A stretch of 48,469 bases of DNA from Bacteroidia bacterium (GTDB taxonomy: Bacteria > Bacteroidota > Bacteroidia > Bacteroidales > GWF2-35-48), in assembly GCA_016212695.1 (NCBI GenBank), contig JACREX010000238.1, positions 1 to 48,469 on the forward strand, given 5' to 3'. Of this stretch, positions 24,610-32,344 are shown piece after piece. Numbering within the stretch: position 1 is the stretch's first letter; each line of letters opens with the position of its first letter. Position numbers and translations under genes: made by a program. A model generated the notes under the pieces. The model ran no database searches. It saw only the letters and a program-made list of their open reading frames with translations, and was not told the origin of the DNA.

Positions 24610-24642
24610 TGTAACTTTTTTATTAGCGGCTTCGTCATACGA
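24610..24642 (+). promoter_or_regulatory. ECF sigma-dependent promoter of the sigma factor gene
   Basis: TGTAAC (24610-24615) and CGTCATACGA (24633-24642) are separated by 17 bases. They carry the AAC (-35) and CGT (-10) cores common to ECF promoters. An identical pair with the same spacing is at 26816-26848. Position just before the ATG at 24660 implies autoregulation. Confidence 0.65.
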
Positions 24643-24659
24643 TCCGGAAAGACATTTAA

Positions 24660-25145
24660 ATGACACCCGAAGAGTTTAACATATGTGTTGACAGGTTTTC
24701 GGACAGGGTATATCGCTTTATCCTTAAAAATATCCATGACAAAGATAAAGCTAAAGATATTATTCAGGACAGTTTTGAAAAAATGTGGATCAACCATGCG
24801 GGTATTGAATTTGAAAAATCGAGGGCCTATCTTTTTTCTACTGCCTATCACACCATGATAGACCTGATACGGCGTGAAAAGAAAAAGGCTGATTTTGAAA
24901 ACATCAACCCGGAACTGTACTCGCACAGCGAGCAGTATTCTGACCTGAATGAAATTCTACACAGGGCTGTGAGCAATCTCCCGGAAGACCAGCGGGCTGT
25001 GATCATGCTCAGGGACTACGAAGGGTATTCATATGAAGAAATCGGAGGGATAACCGGATTGAATGAATCTCAGGTTAAAGTGTATATTTACCGGGCCAGA
25101 ATGTTTTTAAAAGAATATATCGGGAAAATGGAGATGGTTGTATAA
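24660..25145 (+). CDS. ECF-type RNA polymerase sigma factor
   Basis: A 161-residue protein, normal for the family. Region 2 (about 5-75) includes FSDRVYRFILKNIHDKDKAKDIIQDSFEKMW and RAYLFSTAYHTMIDLIRR. Region 4 (about 98-155) includes AVSNLPEDQRAVIMLRDYEGYSYEEIGGITGLNESQVKVYIYRAR, a helix-turn-helix that reads the -35 element. No region 1 or 3, as in ECF factors. An ECF-like promoter lies directly upstream. The probable anti-sigma factor gene starts 26 bases after the stop. A second copy of the same promoter precedes the WG-repeat gene at 26917, its likely target. Confidence 0.93.
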   Translation: MTPEEFNICVDRFSDRVYRFILKNIHDKDKAKDIIQDSFEKMWINHAGIEFEKSRAYLFSTAYHTMIDLIRREKKKADFENINPELYSHSEQYSDLNEILHRAVSNLPEDQRAVIMLRDYEGYSYEEIGGITGLNESQVKVYIYRARMFLKEYIGKMEMVV

Positions 25146-25171
25146 CTAAGAATCGCATTAAAAAACAGACG

Positions 25172-26272
25172 ATGAAGATCACCAGGGAAAATTATGAAAT
25201 ATTTTTTATAGACTACTTCGACGGAAAACTTAGTCCCGAACAAGTGGCCGAGTTGATGCTTTTCCTTACCTGGAACCCGGAATTGAAACAGGAATTCGAT
25301 AACTTTGAAAATATAACGCTCACACAGGAAAAAATAATTTATGATAAAAAATCCGAACTAAAAAAAATACCCGGCAAGGCGATTATCATCAACAACGAAA
25401 ATTTTGACGAAGTATGCATTGCACAGATAGAAAACGACCTTACAAAAGCCGAAGAATCTGAATTTAAAAAATACCTTGCAACCCATCCGGACAGGCAAAA
25501 GGATTACGTTCTTTATTTAAAAACCAAACTGGCTCCGGACAATGAAATTGTTTTTGAAAACAAGTCAGCGTTGAAGAGGTTCCGCGTGCAGAAAAACTAC
25601 AGCCGCTATATCTATGCCGGAATCTCTGCTGCTGCATCTGTACTGATCATTTTATATTTTTATTTTAATTCAGCAGATCATACAACAATTAATAATAAAA
25701 TAACCGCAACCCACATTAAAAATGATAATGCTGTTACAAATAAAAATATTGAGCATCAGAAAAATTATACCGGCAATAAAATCAATAAAAAGCAAGCGAT
25801 TAATAAACAAGGAAATTCTAATAAACTAATGGCTCAGAATTTTAAAAAGAAAACTATTCTGAAAAATACTGCAGACACGAAAAAAAATGCCGATATCAAA
25901 GAAGAAAACACCGACCCGGTATCTTCGAGAAAAGCGGTATTGCTTGCATATGCCGTTCCGGAACCCAAAGAAAGCAGGATAAAATACAGAACTGCTGAAT
26001 TTGCGCCGATAACAAACCAGGAAAAGGAAGCGTATCTCACCCTGGGACAAATTGCAAAAATCCAAATCAAAAAAATCTTTACAAAGAAAAAAGAACACGA
26101 TGAATTAACTCCTAATATCAGTTTTCTGGATGTGGCCGATGCCGCGATCCGCGGGATAAACAAAATGACCGGCGCTAATATGAAATTAAACAAAACCTAT
26201 AATTCCAAAGGAGAAATTTCCGCTCTCGCTTTCCGTTCCGATAATTTTGAAGTATCAAGGAAAATTAAATAA
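25172..26272 (+). CDS. Probable membrane anti-sigma factor
   Basis: A 366-residue protein. The cytoplasmic N-terminus has two similar acidic helical units (about 7-48, ENYEIFFIDYFDGKLSPEQVAELMLFL, and 77-120, ENFDEVCIAQIENDLTKAEESEFKKYL). This is the zinc-less anti-sigma layout common in Bacteroidota. One membrane span at 146-165 (YIYAGISAAASVLIILYFYF) follows a basic RFRVQKNYSR. The periplasmic part has a low-complexity Asn/Lys-rich linker (about 168-245) and a C-terminal domain ending EISALAFRSDNFEVSRKIK. It lies 26 bases after the sigma gene. Its role in sequestering that sigma factor is inferred from architecture and position. The signal it senses is unknown. Confidence 0.8.
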   Translation: MKITRENYEIFFIDYFDGKLSPEQVAELMLFLTWNPELKQEFDNFENITLTQEKIIYDKKSELKKIPGKAIIINNENFDEVCIAQIENDLTKAEESEFKKYLATHPDRQKDYVLYLKTKLAPDNEIVFENKSALKRFRVQKNYSRYIYAGISAAASVLIILYFYFNSADHTTINNKITATHIKNDNAVTNKNIEHQKNYTGNKINKKQAINKQGNSNKLMAQNFKKKTILKNTADTKKNADIKEENTDPVSSRKAVLLAYAVPEPKESRIKYRTAEFAPITNQEKEAYLTLGQIAKIQIKKIFTKKKEHDELTPNISFLDVADAAIRGINKMTGANMKLNKTYNSKGEISALAFRSDNFEVSRKIK

Positions 26273-26815
26273 ATTTCTAAGAACACCCTTTTTTAATTTA
26301 GGATTAGTGATTTGTGATTTAGAGTTTGTGGTTACTTTGTTTGTAGTTACCCAGTTTGGCGAAACATTTGCTTCGATGATTTTTTTTTAAATGTAGCATA
26401 TGCTACAGAAATAGCCCGACGTAGCTGAAAGCTACCTCGAACTAAAGATTTTGAATTGATTGTTTGAAGTTTTCTTTCGCTTCGCTAATCAAAAATTTCA
26501 AAACTGAACGAAGTGCGTTAATCGATACCTTACCTACCGGCAGGCAGGTTCAATATTCATTATAATCGGATATTAACATCAATACTTCGGTAATTTTTTT
26601 TAATGAAGGGCTAAAGCCCTTGGTATTTCTGTGTTTTATCAATTACCCCGACTTTGTTTTCGACAAGCTCAAACACCAGGTCGGGGTAAGTCAAAACGCT
26701 CATGAATAGCGGGCTTTAGCCCACGTGAGTAGCGTTGCTACAATGTAGCTCACGCCAAAATGACCCCAAAAATTACCGAACTATTGAACATTAAAAATAA
26801 AAAAATTTATTCTCC
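26273..26815. other. Hairpin-dense intergenic region
   Basis: About 540 bp without a supported gene. In order it holds GTAGCATATGCTAC (26393-26406, perfect palindrome), GTAGCT-gaa-AGCTAC (26421-26435), a CTACCGGCAGGCAGGT repeat (about 26535-26550), AGGGCT-aa-AGCCCT (26607-26620), a 10-bp inverted repeat TTACCCCGAC / GTCGGGGTAA (26643-26652 and 26680-26689) enclosing TTCGACAAGCTC, GGGCT-tt-AGCCC (26711-26722), and nested GTAGC/GCTAC arms (26729-26741). Confidence 0.6.
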
Positions 26816-26848
26816 TGTAACAAATCCATTTCTTTGTTCGTCATACGA
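26816..26848 (+). promoter_or_regulatory. ECF sigma-dependent promoter of the WG-repeat gene
   Basis: TGTAAC (26816-26821) and CGTCATACGA (26839-26848) have a 17-base spacer, identical in elements and spacing to the promoter at 24610-24642. The match extends to CCTGTAAC and TTCGTCATACGA. The 5' untranslated region would be about 60 bases. Confidence 0.65.
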
Positions 26849-26916
26849 CTGAAAATCACTTTAAAAACATTGGCCATTTTAAAAAAATAAAACAGAACAT
26901 TTAAAAAATTACAGCT

Positions 26917-28449
26917 ATGAAAAAATTAATTATAATATCAGTGATGTCCGGGTTAATAGCATTAAACGGGCTTGCGCAGATCAACACCAAAAACGATTAT
27001 GACCACACCGCCCGGTTTGATGATAACCTGATATGGACTTATAAAGACGGTAAAAAGGGGATGATCGATAAAAGCGGAACCATTATTATTCCCAATGAAT
27101 ATGACGAAATCACCGATTTTAAAGACGGCGCTGCATGGACCTATAAAGACGGGCAAAAGGGCATGATAGACATCTCCGGGAAGGTGATAATCCCGAATAT
27201 CTACGATGAGATCACAGCATTTAAAAACGGATATGCATGGATTTATGTGGATGGGAAAAAGGGGCGGATATCCAAAGACGGGAAAGTGGTGATTCCGAAT
27301 ATTTACGATGAGATCATTGCTTTTAAAGACAGCATGGCATGGACATATAAAGACGGCCTTAAAGGAATCATAGAACTGACCGGAAATACAGTTATTCCAA
27401 ATGAATATGATGAAATAATCATTACGAACGACGGTAAAGTTAAAGCATACAAAGGTGATGAATCGTTTACCATAAAAAACATTCATGTACCGGCAATCCA
27501 TGTACCGGCGATTCATACTCCGGATCTTGATATCCCGGATCTTGATATCCCGAATTTTCATATTCCTGTTTTTGACAACGAAGAATTGGTAGGCAAAGAT
27601 TCTTCAAGGGTTCTTATAAAAGGGAATGAACTCAGGGTTTCCAGCAAATCAGGAGAGGTGGTGCTGAATAACGACAGCTTGTGGGTAGCGGAGAAAACAG
27701 CATCGGGAACAGATACCACACGGATATTATTTAAAAAAGGGAAAATACTTATCATAAAAGATAAGAAACATGTGGGATTACACAGGCCTGATTCCATTGA
27801 TTATGACTGGGAGGAAGAGTATTATGACGATCATAAATTTCACGGCAACTGGTCTGGTGTTGAAATGGGGATGAATAATTACCTGAATAAAAATTTCGAA
27901 ATGGATCTTCCGCAGGATGGCAAATTACTTGATCTGAACACAGGACAATCCTGGCAGTTCAATATTAATTTTATGCATAAAAGTTTCGGCATATATTCTG
28001 ACCGGTTCGGGTTGGTTACAGGACTTGGCATAGCTCTCAATAATTACAGGTTCGATAAACAGGTGGTATTTCTGGCAGATTCTTCGCCCATCCAATTTAC
28101 TCTTGATACAGTACACGAACTAAAAAAGAACAAGCTTATCCTAACCTATCTGACGCTCCCCATTTTGCTCGAATACCAGATACCGTTCGACCAGGCAAGG
28201 ATTCATTTTGCAGCAGGGGTTATCGGCAGCGTTAAGATCGGTTCACGAATCAAACAGGTATATGAAAATGATGAGAGGCATGTGGTGCGCGAAGATTTTC
28301 ATATATCTCCTTTCAAAGTTGAAGCTACGGCAAGAATCGGTTATGGACCCTTCAACCTGTTTGCAAACTACAGTTTGATCCCGCTTTTTGAAAAAAATAA
28401 AGGACCGGAATTATATCCCTTCACAGTCGGGTTGGGCTTGACATTTTAA
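26917..28449 (+). CDS. WG-repeat / beta-barrel envelope protein, probable ECF target
   Basis: A 510-residue protein with a signal peptide (1-20, ending GLAQ). Four WG-type repeats cover about 34-168 (for example WTYKDGKKGMIDKSGTIIIPNEYDEI). Then comes an unusual five-residue tandem repeat at about 189-217 (IHVPA IHVPA IHTPD LDIPD LDIPN). A beta-rich linker (about 220-300) follows, then a C-terminal region of strands (FGLVTGLGIALNNYRF, LTYLTLPILLEYQIP, ARIGYGPFNLFANYSLIPLF) ending YPFTVGLGLTF, as in outer-membrane barrels. I read it as a barrel carrying a WG-repeat domain, probably outside or in the periplasm. It is preceded by the same promoter as the sigma gene, so it is probably part of that regulon. 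Function unknown. Confidence 0.8.
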   Translation: MKKLIIISVMSGLIALNGLAQINTKNDYDHTARFDDNLIWTYKDGKKGMIDKSGTIIIPNEYDEITDFKDGAAWTYKDGQKGMIDISGKVIIPNIYDEITAFKNGYAWIYVDGKKGRISKDGKVVIPNIYDEIIAFKDSMAWTYKDGLKGIIELTGNTVIPNEYDEIIITNDGKVKAYKGDESFTIKNIHVPAIHVPAIHTPDLDIPDLDIPNFHIPVFDNEELVGKDSSRVLIKGNELRVSSKSGEVVLNNDSLWVAEKTASGTDTTRILFKKGKILIIKDKKHVGLHRPDSIDYDWEEEYYDDHKFHGNWSGVEMGMNNYLNKNFEMDLPQDGKLLDLNTGQSWQFNINFMHKSFGIYSDRFGLVTGLGIALNNYRFDKQVVFLADSSPIQFTLDTVHELKKNKLILTYLTLPILLEYQIPFDQARIHFAAGVIGSVKIGSRIKQVYENDERHVVREDFHISPFKVEATARIGYGPFNLFANYSLIPLFEKNKGPELYPFTVGLGLTF

Positions 28450-28488
28450 TTATAATATACAAGTTGAATTAAAATTAGGAGCAACTTC

Positions 28489-28526
28489 AGTCACTCTTTG
28501 GAAAATACGGGGAGTGACTTTCTTTT
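28489..28526 (+). terminator. Terminator-like hairpin between convergent genes
   Basis: AGTCACTC (28489-28496) pairs with GAGTGACT (28512-28519), an 8-bp stem with a 15-base loop, followed by TTCTTTT. It follows the WG-repeat gene and overlaps the end of the convergent ChaN gene. Confidence 0.5.
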
Positions 28527-29409
28527 AATATGTTCTTGTCATAGATTCAGGAATGCAAATAATAAAATTTGCAACATTCTTATTTGAATCTTTCAGTGTT
28601 GCAATATCATCTTGTAGAACTGTAGAGACAGTTAGTATTTTGATGTCCTTATTTTTTTGTTTGATGTGCCAGAGAATGCTTTCAAAATTGTCGGAATGGT
28701 AGCTTCCGTTATAATGAATAAACAGTTTCCCCTTGCTCCAGTTTTTCAAAATAAAATGCGCCATAGTGGCATCTTTGGCTGCCTGTGCTTTGGGCAAATT
28801 ATCCATGCTCATTTTTGACTGAGATCCTTTTCCCATCGGCATACTACCCATGTCGAGCATTTTTTTATAACAGTTCAGGTTTGCATCGTAAGCCATGGGA
28901 AGCGGCGCAAAATATTTTTTTGCATCATCGCTTAATTGCTGAAGGCCTTCAAAACCTTTCTCCAAAACCACAGATGCATAACGCCGCGGGATATTGGTTG
29001 CAATGAACCTGAGGTTTTTTTCTTTAGCAATTTTCACTAACGGTTTATAATCGGTTTTATAATTGGGCCACAGGCGGGCTTCGTCTTCAAATTTTTTTTC
29101 AGCAATGGCGCCCGAAAGATATTCGTCCAAAATAAGCTGGTTGTCTGCTTCAAACATTTCGGCTCCCAGTATCGTGTTTTCTTTTTTCGCCTCATAAAGG
29201 TCTTTTGTGATTTCCAGTTCCATCCAGTGAGCAATGGGATTGTCGTGTAACTCTCCGATAAAAACAATATCTGCGGTGGCTAATTCAGCGATCATTTTTG
29301 AATACTCCAAAGCGATTCCCTGCCGGTTAAATAATGTGTAAGCAGGCTTATCGCCGATGAAGCCCAAACACAAGACAGTTGCAAGAATGATTAAAAGATT
29401 TGATTTCAT
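28525..29409 (-). CDS. ChaN-family (haem-binding, TIKI-superfamily) protein
   Basis: A 294-residue protein with an N-terminal hydrophobic signal (5-18). Conserved ChaN/PF04187 motifs are present: IVFIGELHDNPIAHW, LGAEMFEAD, RLWPNYKTDYKPLVKIAKEKNLRFIATNIPRRYASVV, and KLFIHYNGSYHSDNFESILWHI. The Glu and His residues match the metal-binding set of the TIKI/EreA/ChaN superfamily. A Cys at position 14 is not in a proper lipobox, so lipoprotein anchoring is uncertain. Campylobacter ChaN binds haem. Iron or haem handling here is inferred from the family only. The neighbours are unrelated. Confidence 0.85.
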   Translation of the reverse strand: MKSNLLIILATVLCLGFIGDKPAYTLFNRQGIALEYSKMIAELATADIVFIGELHDNPIAHWMELEITKDLYEAKKENTILGAEMFEADNQLILDEYLSGAIAEKKFEDEARLWPNYKTDYKPLVKIAKEKNLRFIATNIPRRYASVVLEKGFEGLQQLSDDAKKYFAPLPMAYDANLNCYKKMLDMGSMPMGKGSQSKMSMDNLPKAQAAKDATMAHFILKNWSKGKLFIHYNGSYHSDNFESILWHIKQKNKDIKILTVSTVLQDDIATLKDSNKNVANFIICIPESMTRTY

Positions 29410-29474
29410 GTGTACTTTGTTTTTATTTTTTTAAAAACGTGATTGTTTGCAAAATTGCTTAATAAGTTGTAAAA

Positions 29475-31031
29475 TCATTCTTTAATGATTTTTTCCGTAA
29501 CCGTATCCTTGTTGTTAATTATCCGCAACCAATAAATCCCCTTTGCCAGCCCGCTAATATCTAAAGTTGCCGTGTTGATGAAATTTTTACTGAAATGAAC
29601 TATGCCCTGAACATCATTTATTTCGAGCAGTGAATGTAAATTATCTGATGAAACAATAAAAAGCCTGTCTTTTACAGGGTTCGGAAAAACAACAATTTTA
29701 TTTTTCAGCGCACTTTTTTCAATGCCCGTATATGAGGCTGCGGAATAAGCGTAAGAAGCAACGCTGTTTTCATGAATTGCCGAATCAACATTCATTACAA
29801 CCATAACCACCGTATTATAAATTGTGCCCAAATCATTAGCGATAAAAGCGGCATGATTTAAGCTGTCTAACGGAACGCCGATAATACTATCAATATGGTT
29901 ATTTGCATTATTTTTTAAAATAAAATCAAGCCTGAATTTAGAACCGGGCTGGCCGGTAAAATCAATTACTATAGGATTAGGAACAGAAGAAATAAACCGG
30001 ATATAATCCGAACCATATGGAGTAACGGTAGCATTTTTTAAACCATTGGGTAATGGGGTATAGGTTGCAGACATGTGACAGCCGGAAAACCTGTAATGAG
30101 TATATGAATATTTCCCTCCTGCATAAACCGAGTCGTCGGCACAATTTGCAATAACCCATTGCTCGAATGCATCATCAAATGATTCGGCATAACCTAACCC
30201 GTTTAATGCGCTGTCAACGCCGCTAATCCCGTTAAGCTGGTTGCCGATCAATGCAGAAATATAATTCCATTTGCCAAAGCGCTCAAACATGAACAACGTA
30301 AATAATTTCACCTGGTTATAGTCTGAGAAGTATATCAGGGGTATATCGGGATTACCTGAAAAAAAAGCTCCATTATCCAATAGGTTGTGCCGGTAAATAT
30401 TCTCCATAAGATAAATAGCCGCGAAAGTCGAGAACCCCTCGTCAACCCATGCATCTTCCCAATATTTTACGGGATTTATAATGGGATCCGGCGAATGATC
30501 TTGCTGCCAGTGTAACAAATGCCCGAACTCATGCGCTACCGTTCCTACAAAATCATAAATAAAATATTCAGCGGCTACATATATTATTTCTCTCTGGCTG
30601 CTATGCCTGTTCCACCGGGCATAAACCATAGAATCGGGCATCTGTTGACCCGGATCAAAATATCCCGACCAGTTCGATTCACTGATCACTAAAATAAAAA
30701 CATCCGAATCATTATCAAAAACATCCGGGACAGGACCGTAATGCGAAGTGAGCGAATCGTAAAAATGACAATCAAACATATGCACCAGAGAATCAATATC
30801 AGATTGCAACGGTTGGGTTGCCGCATCTTCAACAAAAACATAACAATGGGTTCCCGCCTTTTTGCAAACGGCATTTACCACCCGCTGAGGCGAACCCTGC
30901 AACGGGGGCCAGTCAATATACGTTACCGACCAGAATTGTAATGTATCGCCTTCATTATATTGCGGGAAGCAGGGGTTTTGCCCTCCAACAAATGCGATAA
31001 TAACAATTACAATAAGTTTTATGTGTTTCAA
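29475..31031 (-). CDS. T9SS-secreted zinc metallopeptidase-like protein
   Basis: A 518-residue protein with a signal peptide (1-23). The catalytic motif HEFGH is at 167-171 (FVGTVAHEFGHLLHWQQ), with a likely third zinc ligand, Glu198, in WVDEGFSTFAA, as in gluzincins. The upstream part (DSDVFILVISESNWSGYFD) resembles M30-like or immune-inhibitor-like secreted peptidases, but I cannot fix the family. The C-terminal 75 or so residues are a Por/TIGR04183-type T9SS sorting domain (VVFPNPVKDRLFI, LDISGLAKGIYWLRI, TEKIIKE). It is probably exported to the surface and cleaved. A -7 box (TATATTTG, minus, 31115-31122) sits about 85 bases upstream. No inhibitor or partner gene is seen. Confidence 0.85.
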   Translation of the reverse strand: MKHIKLIVIVIIAFVGGQNPCFPQYNEGDTLQFWSVTYIDWPPLQGSPQRVVNAVCKKAGTHCYVFVEDAATQPLQSDIDSLVHMFDCHFYDSLTSHYGPVPDVFDNDSDVFILVISESNWSGYFDPGQQMPDSMVYARWNRHSSQREIIYVAAEYFIYDFVGTVAHEFGHLLHWQQDHSPDPIINPVKYWEDAWVDEGFSTFAAIYLMENIYRHNLLDNGAFFSGNPDIPLIYFSDYNQVKLFTLFMFERFGKWNYISALIGNQLNGISGVDSALNGLGYAESFDDAFEQWVIANCADDSVYAGGKYSYTHYRFSGCHMSATYTPLPNGLKNATVTPYGSDYIRFISSVPNPIVIDFTGQPGSKFRLDFILKNNANNHIDSIIGVPLDSLNHAAFIANDLGTIYNTVVMVVMNVDSAIHENSVASYAYSAASYTGIEKSALKNKIVVFPNPVKDRLFIVSSDNLHSLLEINDVQGIVHFSKNFINTATLDISGLAKGIYWLRIINNKDTVTEKIIKE

Positions 31032-31114
31032 GTTTTATGTTTTTTCTACGGTTGCCAATATATTTTTATCATCACGCATAAGTCGTATTACACTTGCTCG
31101 CTATTTACTTAATG

Positions 31115-31122
31115 CAAATATA
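31115..31122 (-). promoter_or_regulatory. -7 promoter box of the metallopeptidase gene
   Basis: Minus-strand TATATTTG matches TAnnTTTG, 83 bases before the ATG at 31031. Confidence 0.45.
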
Positions 31123-31161
31123 CACTTTTACAGAATATCTGTCCAAAAAAACGAGACGATT

Positions 31162-31333
31162 TATACTGCAAACGGTTTAAAATTTAACCTTTTGCTGAAA
31201 TAATATTGCTAAATTGTCATACTTGCCTACCAGCAGGCAGGTTGTTAAATTGTTATAAATCAAATATTAACGATATATAAATGAATAAAAAAAGTAATTT
31301 AACAATGTTAACAATTTAACCATTTTTAGTATA
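31162..31333. repeat. Dispersed intergenic repeat, copy B (interrupted)
   Basis: Same element as 14528-14678: begins TATACTGCAAACGGTT, contains ATTGCTAAATTGT and TTGTTATAAATCAA, ends AACAATTTAACCATTT and AGTATA. It carries a 36-bp interruption (31218-31253). The right end overlaps the end of the DUF1848 reading frame. No gene is supported in 31032-31341. Confidence 0.7.
31210..31253. mobile_element. Mini palindromic insertion with 8-bp target duplication
   Basis: TAAATTGT occurs at 31210-31217 and 31246-31253 around 28 bases that contain GCCTACCAGCAGGCAGG. In copy A the corresponding site (14591-14598) has a single TAAATTGT and no insert. This is the pattern left by insertion of a small element of the GCAGGCAGG family. 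Confidence 0.55.
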
Positions 31334-31341
31334 GTTTTTTA

Positions 31342-32202
31342 TCACTCTGCATAAAGGGGATTTGCATAACAATAGTCGCAGCCCGAAAAACATTTTGCAG
31401 GCGGCCATCCGCCCAGGTCGGTGGATTGTGTGCAGCCGCATAGTTTTCTTCTGCGAAGTTGCTTAACGCTGACAGGTATCTTCTGATCGTGCAGGCGCTG
31501 CAAAAGTTCTCCGTCAATACATTTTGATTCTTTAAAACCCGCTACGCAACACGCGTGAATATTTATATTGAATTTTTCTTCTAATTGCTTCAGCCATGAT
31601 GCTGTTTTATTTCGTTCATCAGAATCAGGAGGATTTATTTTGCAACCTGTTTTTTCGAACCTGCGGTCAACTTTTTTATGTATGCCTTTTTCAAGGAAAC
31701 TGAAACTGAAATCTTTTATTCCCAATTTAGCAGCCGCAGAAAGTATTTCCGGAAAGAGTTTGATATTTGAAAACACGAAATTTTTAGAATCCGCAATTTT
31801 AATGATAGGATCAACCCGGAGCCTTATCCTTTCAGGCTTTTCAACCAGCGTGATAATATCCGGCAATACTTGCAAAGATTCCCGGTACTTTGGCGCGAAT
31901 GGCTCTAAGATCAGGGGCGCGCCATTGCTTTTATAACCCGCTTTTAACTGCCCCATCCCGGAAATAGTAAGCTGAATATACAATTGAACCTGCTTCTTTT
32001 TTAATTGTATCAGATAATCGTGAAGAGGCTCTTTTATCAATGCCTTAGGATATTTTGTCCAAAGAACCAGCGTGTGGATTTTTAATCCATTGTGAATTCT
32101 TTTTTCAGTTTCCTCAATGATTTTATACGGATAAAATTCTGGCATATCAGTCATCCGTGACGCGCTGAGTACAATATAGCCGGAGTTTCCTGCAGAATTC
32201 AT
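31342..32202 (-). CDS. DUF1848 family protein
   Basis: About 286 residues from ATG 32202. An in-frame ATG at 32286 lies upstream of the -7 box (32255-32262) and would add 28 residues that DUF1848 proteins lack, so the later start is preferred. The N-terminus has VLSASRMTDMPEFYPYKI, close to the family's SASRRTDIPAFY. The C-terminus has the cysteine set LCGCTQSTDLGGW..CFSGCDYCYANP, typical of PF08902. The spacing of the final Cys residues suggests an Fe-S cluster, and distant kinship to radical SAM or spore-photolyase-like enzymes has been suggested for such proteins. The biochemical role is unknown. Divergent from the next gene. Confidence 0.85.
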   Translation of the reverse strand: MNSAGNSGYIVLSASRMTDMPEFYPYKIIEETEKRIHNGLKIHTLVLWTKYPKALIKEPLHDYLIQLKKKQVQLYIQLTISGMGQLKAGYKSNGAPLILEPFAPKYRESLQVLPDIITLVEKPERIRLRVDPIIKIADSKNFVFSNIKLFPEILSAAAKLGIKDFSFSFLEKGIHKKVDRRFEKTGCKINPPDSDERNKTASWLKQLEEKFNINIHACCVAGFKESKCIDGELLQRLHDQKIPVSVKQLRRRKLCGCTQSTDLGGWPPAKCFSGCDYCYANPLYAE

Positions 32203-32254
32203 TATTATTGCAACCGCATTGCTGATTATTAAAAAACGTGTTATGTATATTTTA

Positions 32255-32273
32255 CAAAAATAATGTAGCTTTG
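32255..32273. promoter_or_regulatory. Back-to-back divergent -7 boxes
   Basis: Minus-strand TATTTTTG (32255-32262) faces left toward the DUF1848 gene, and plus-strand TAGCTTTG (32266-32273) faces right toward the gene at 32345. The two boxes are 3 bases apart, so polymerases would compete. Confidence 0.5.
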
Positions 32274-32344
32274 TGAATCGTTTCATTAATAAACAATAAT
32301 TTTTTTAACACTGGAAAAATCATTTATCGTTCCTTGTAAGCGGG

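Noticed and set aside
26962..27561. 199-aa minus-strand frame opposite the WG-repeat gene
   Set aside because: It mirrors the internal WG and pentapeptide repeats and has no homology or signals of its own.
31021..31203. 60-aa plus-strand frame upstream of the metallopeptidase gene
   Set aside because: It overlaps the promoter region of the opposite gene and the dispersed repeat. Composition is not protein-like.
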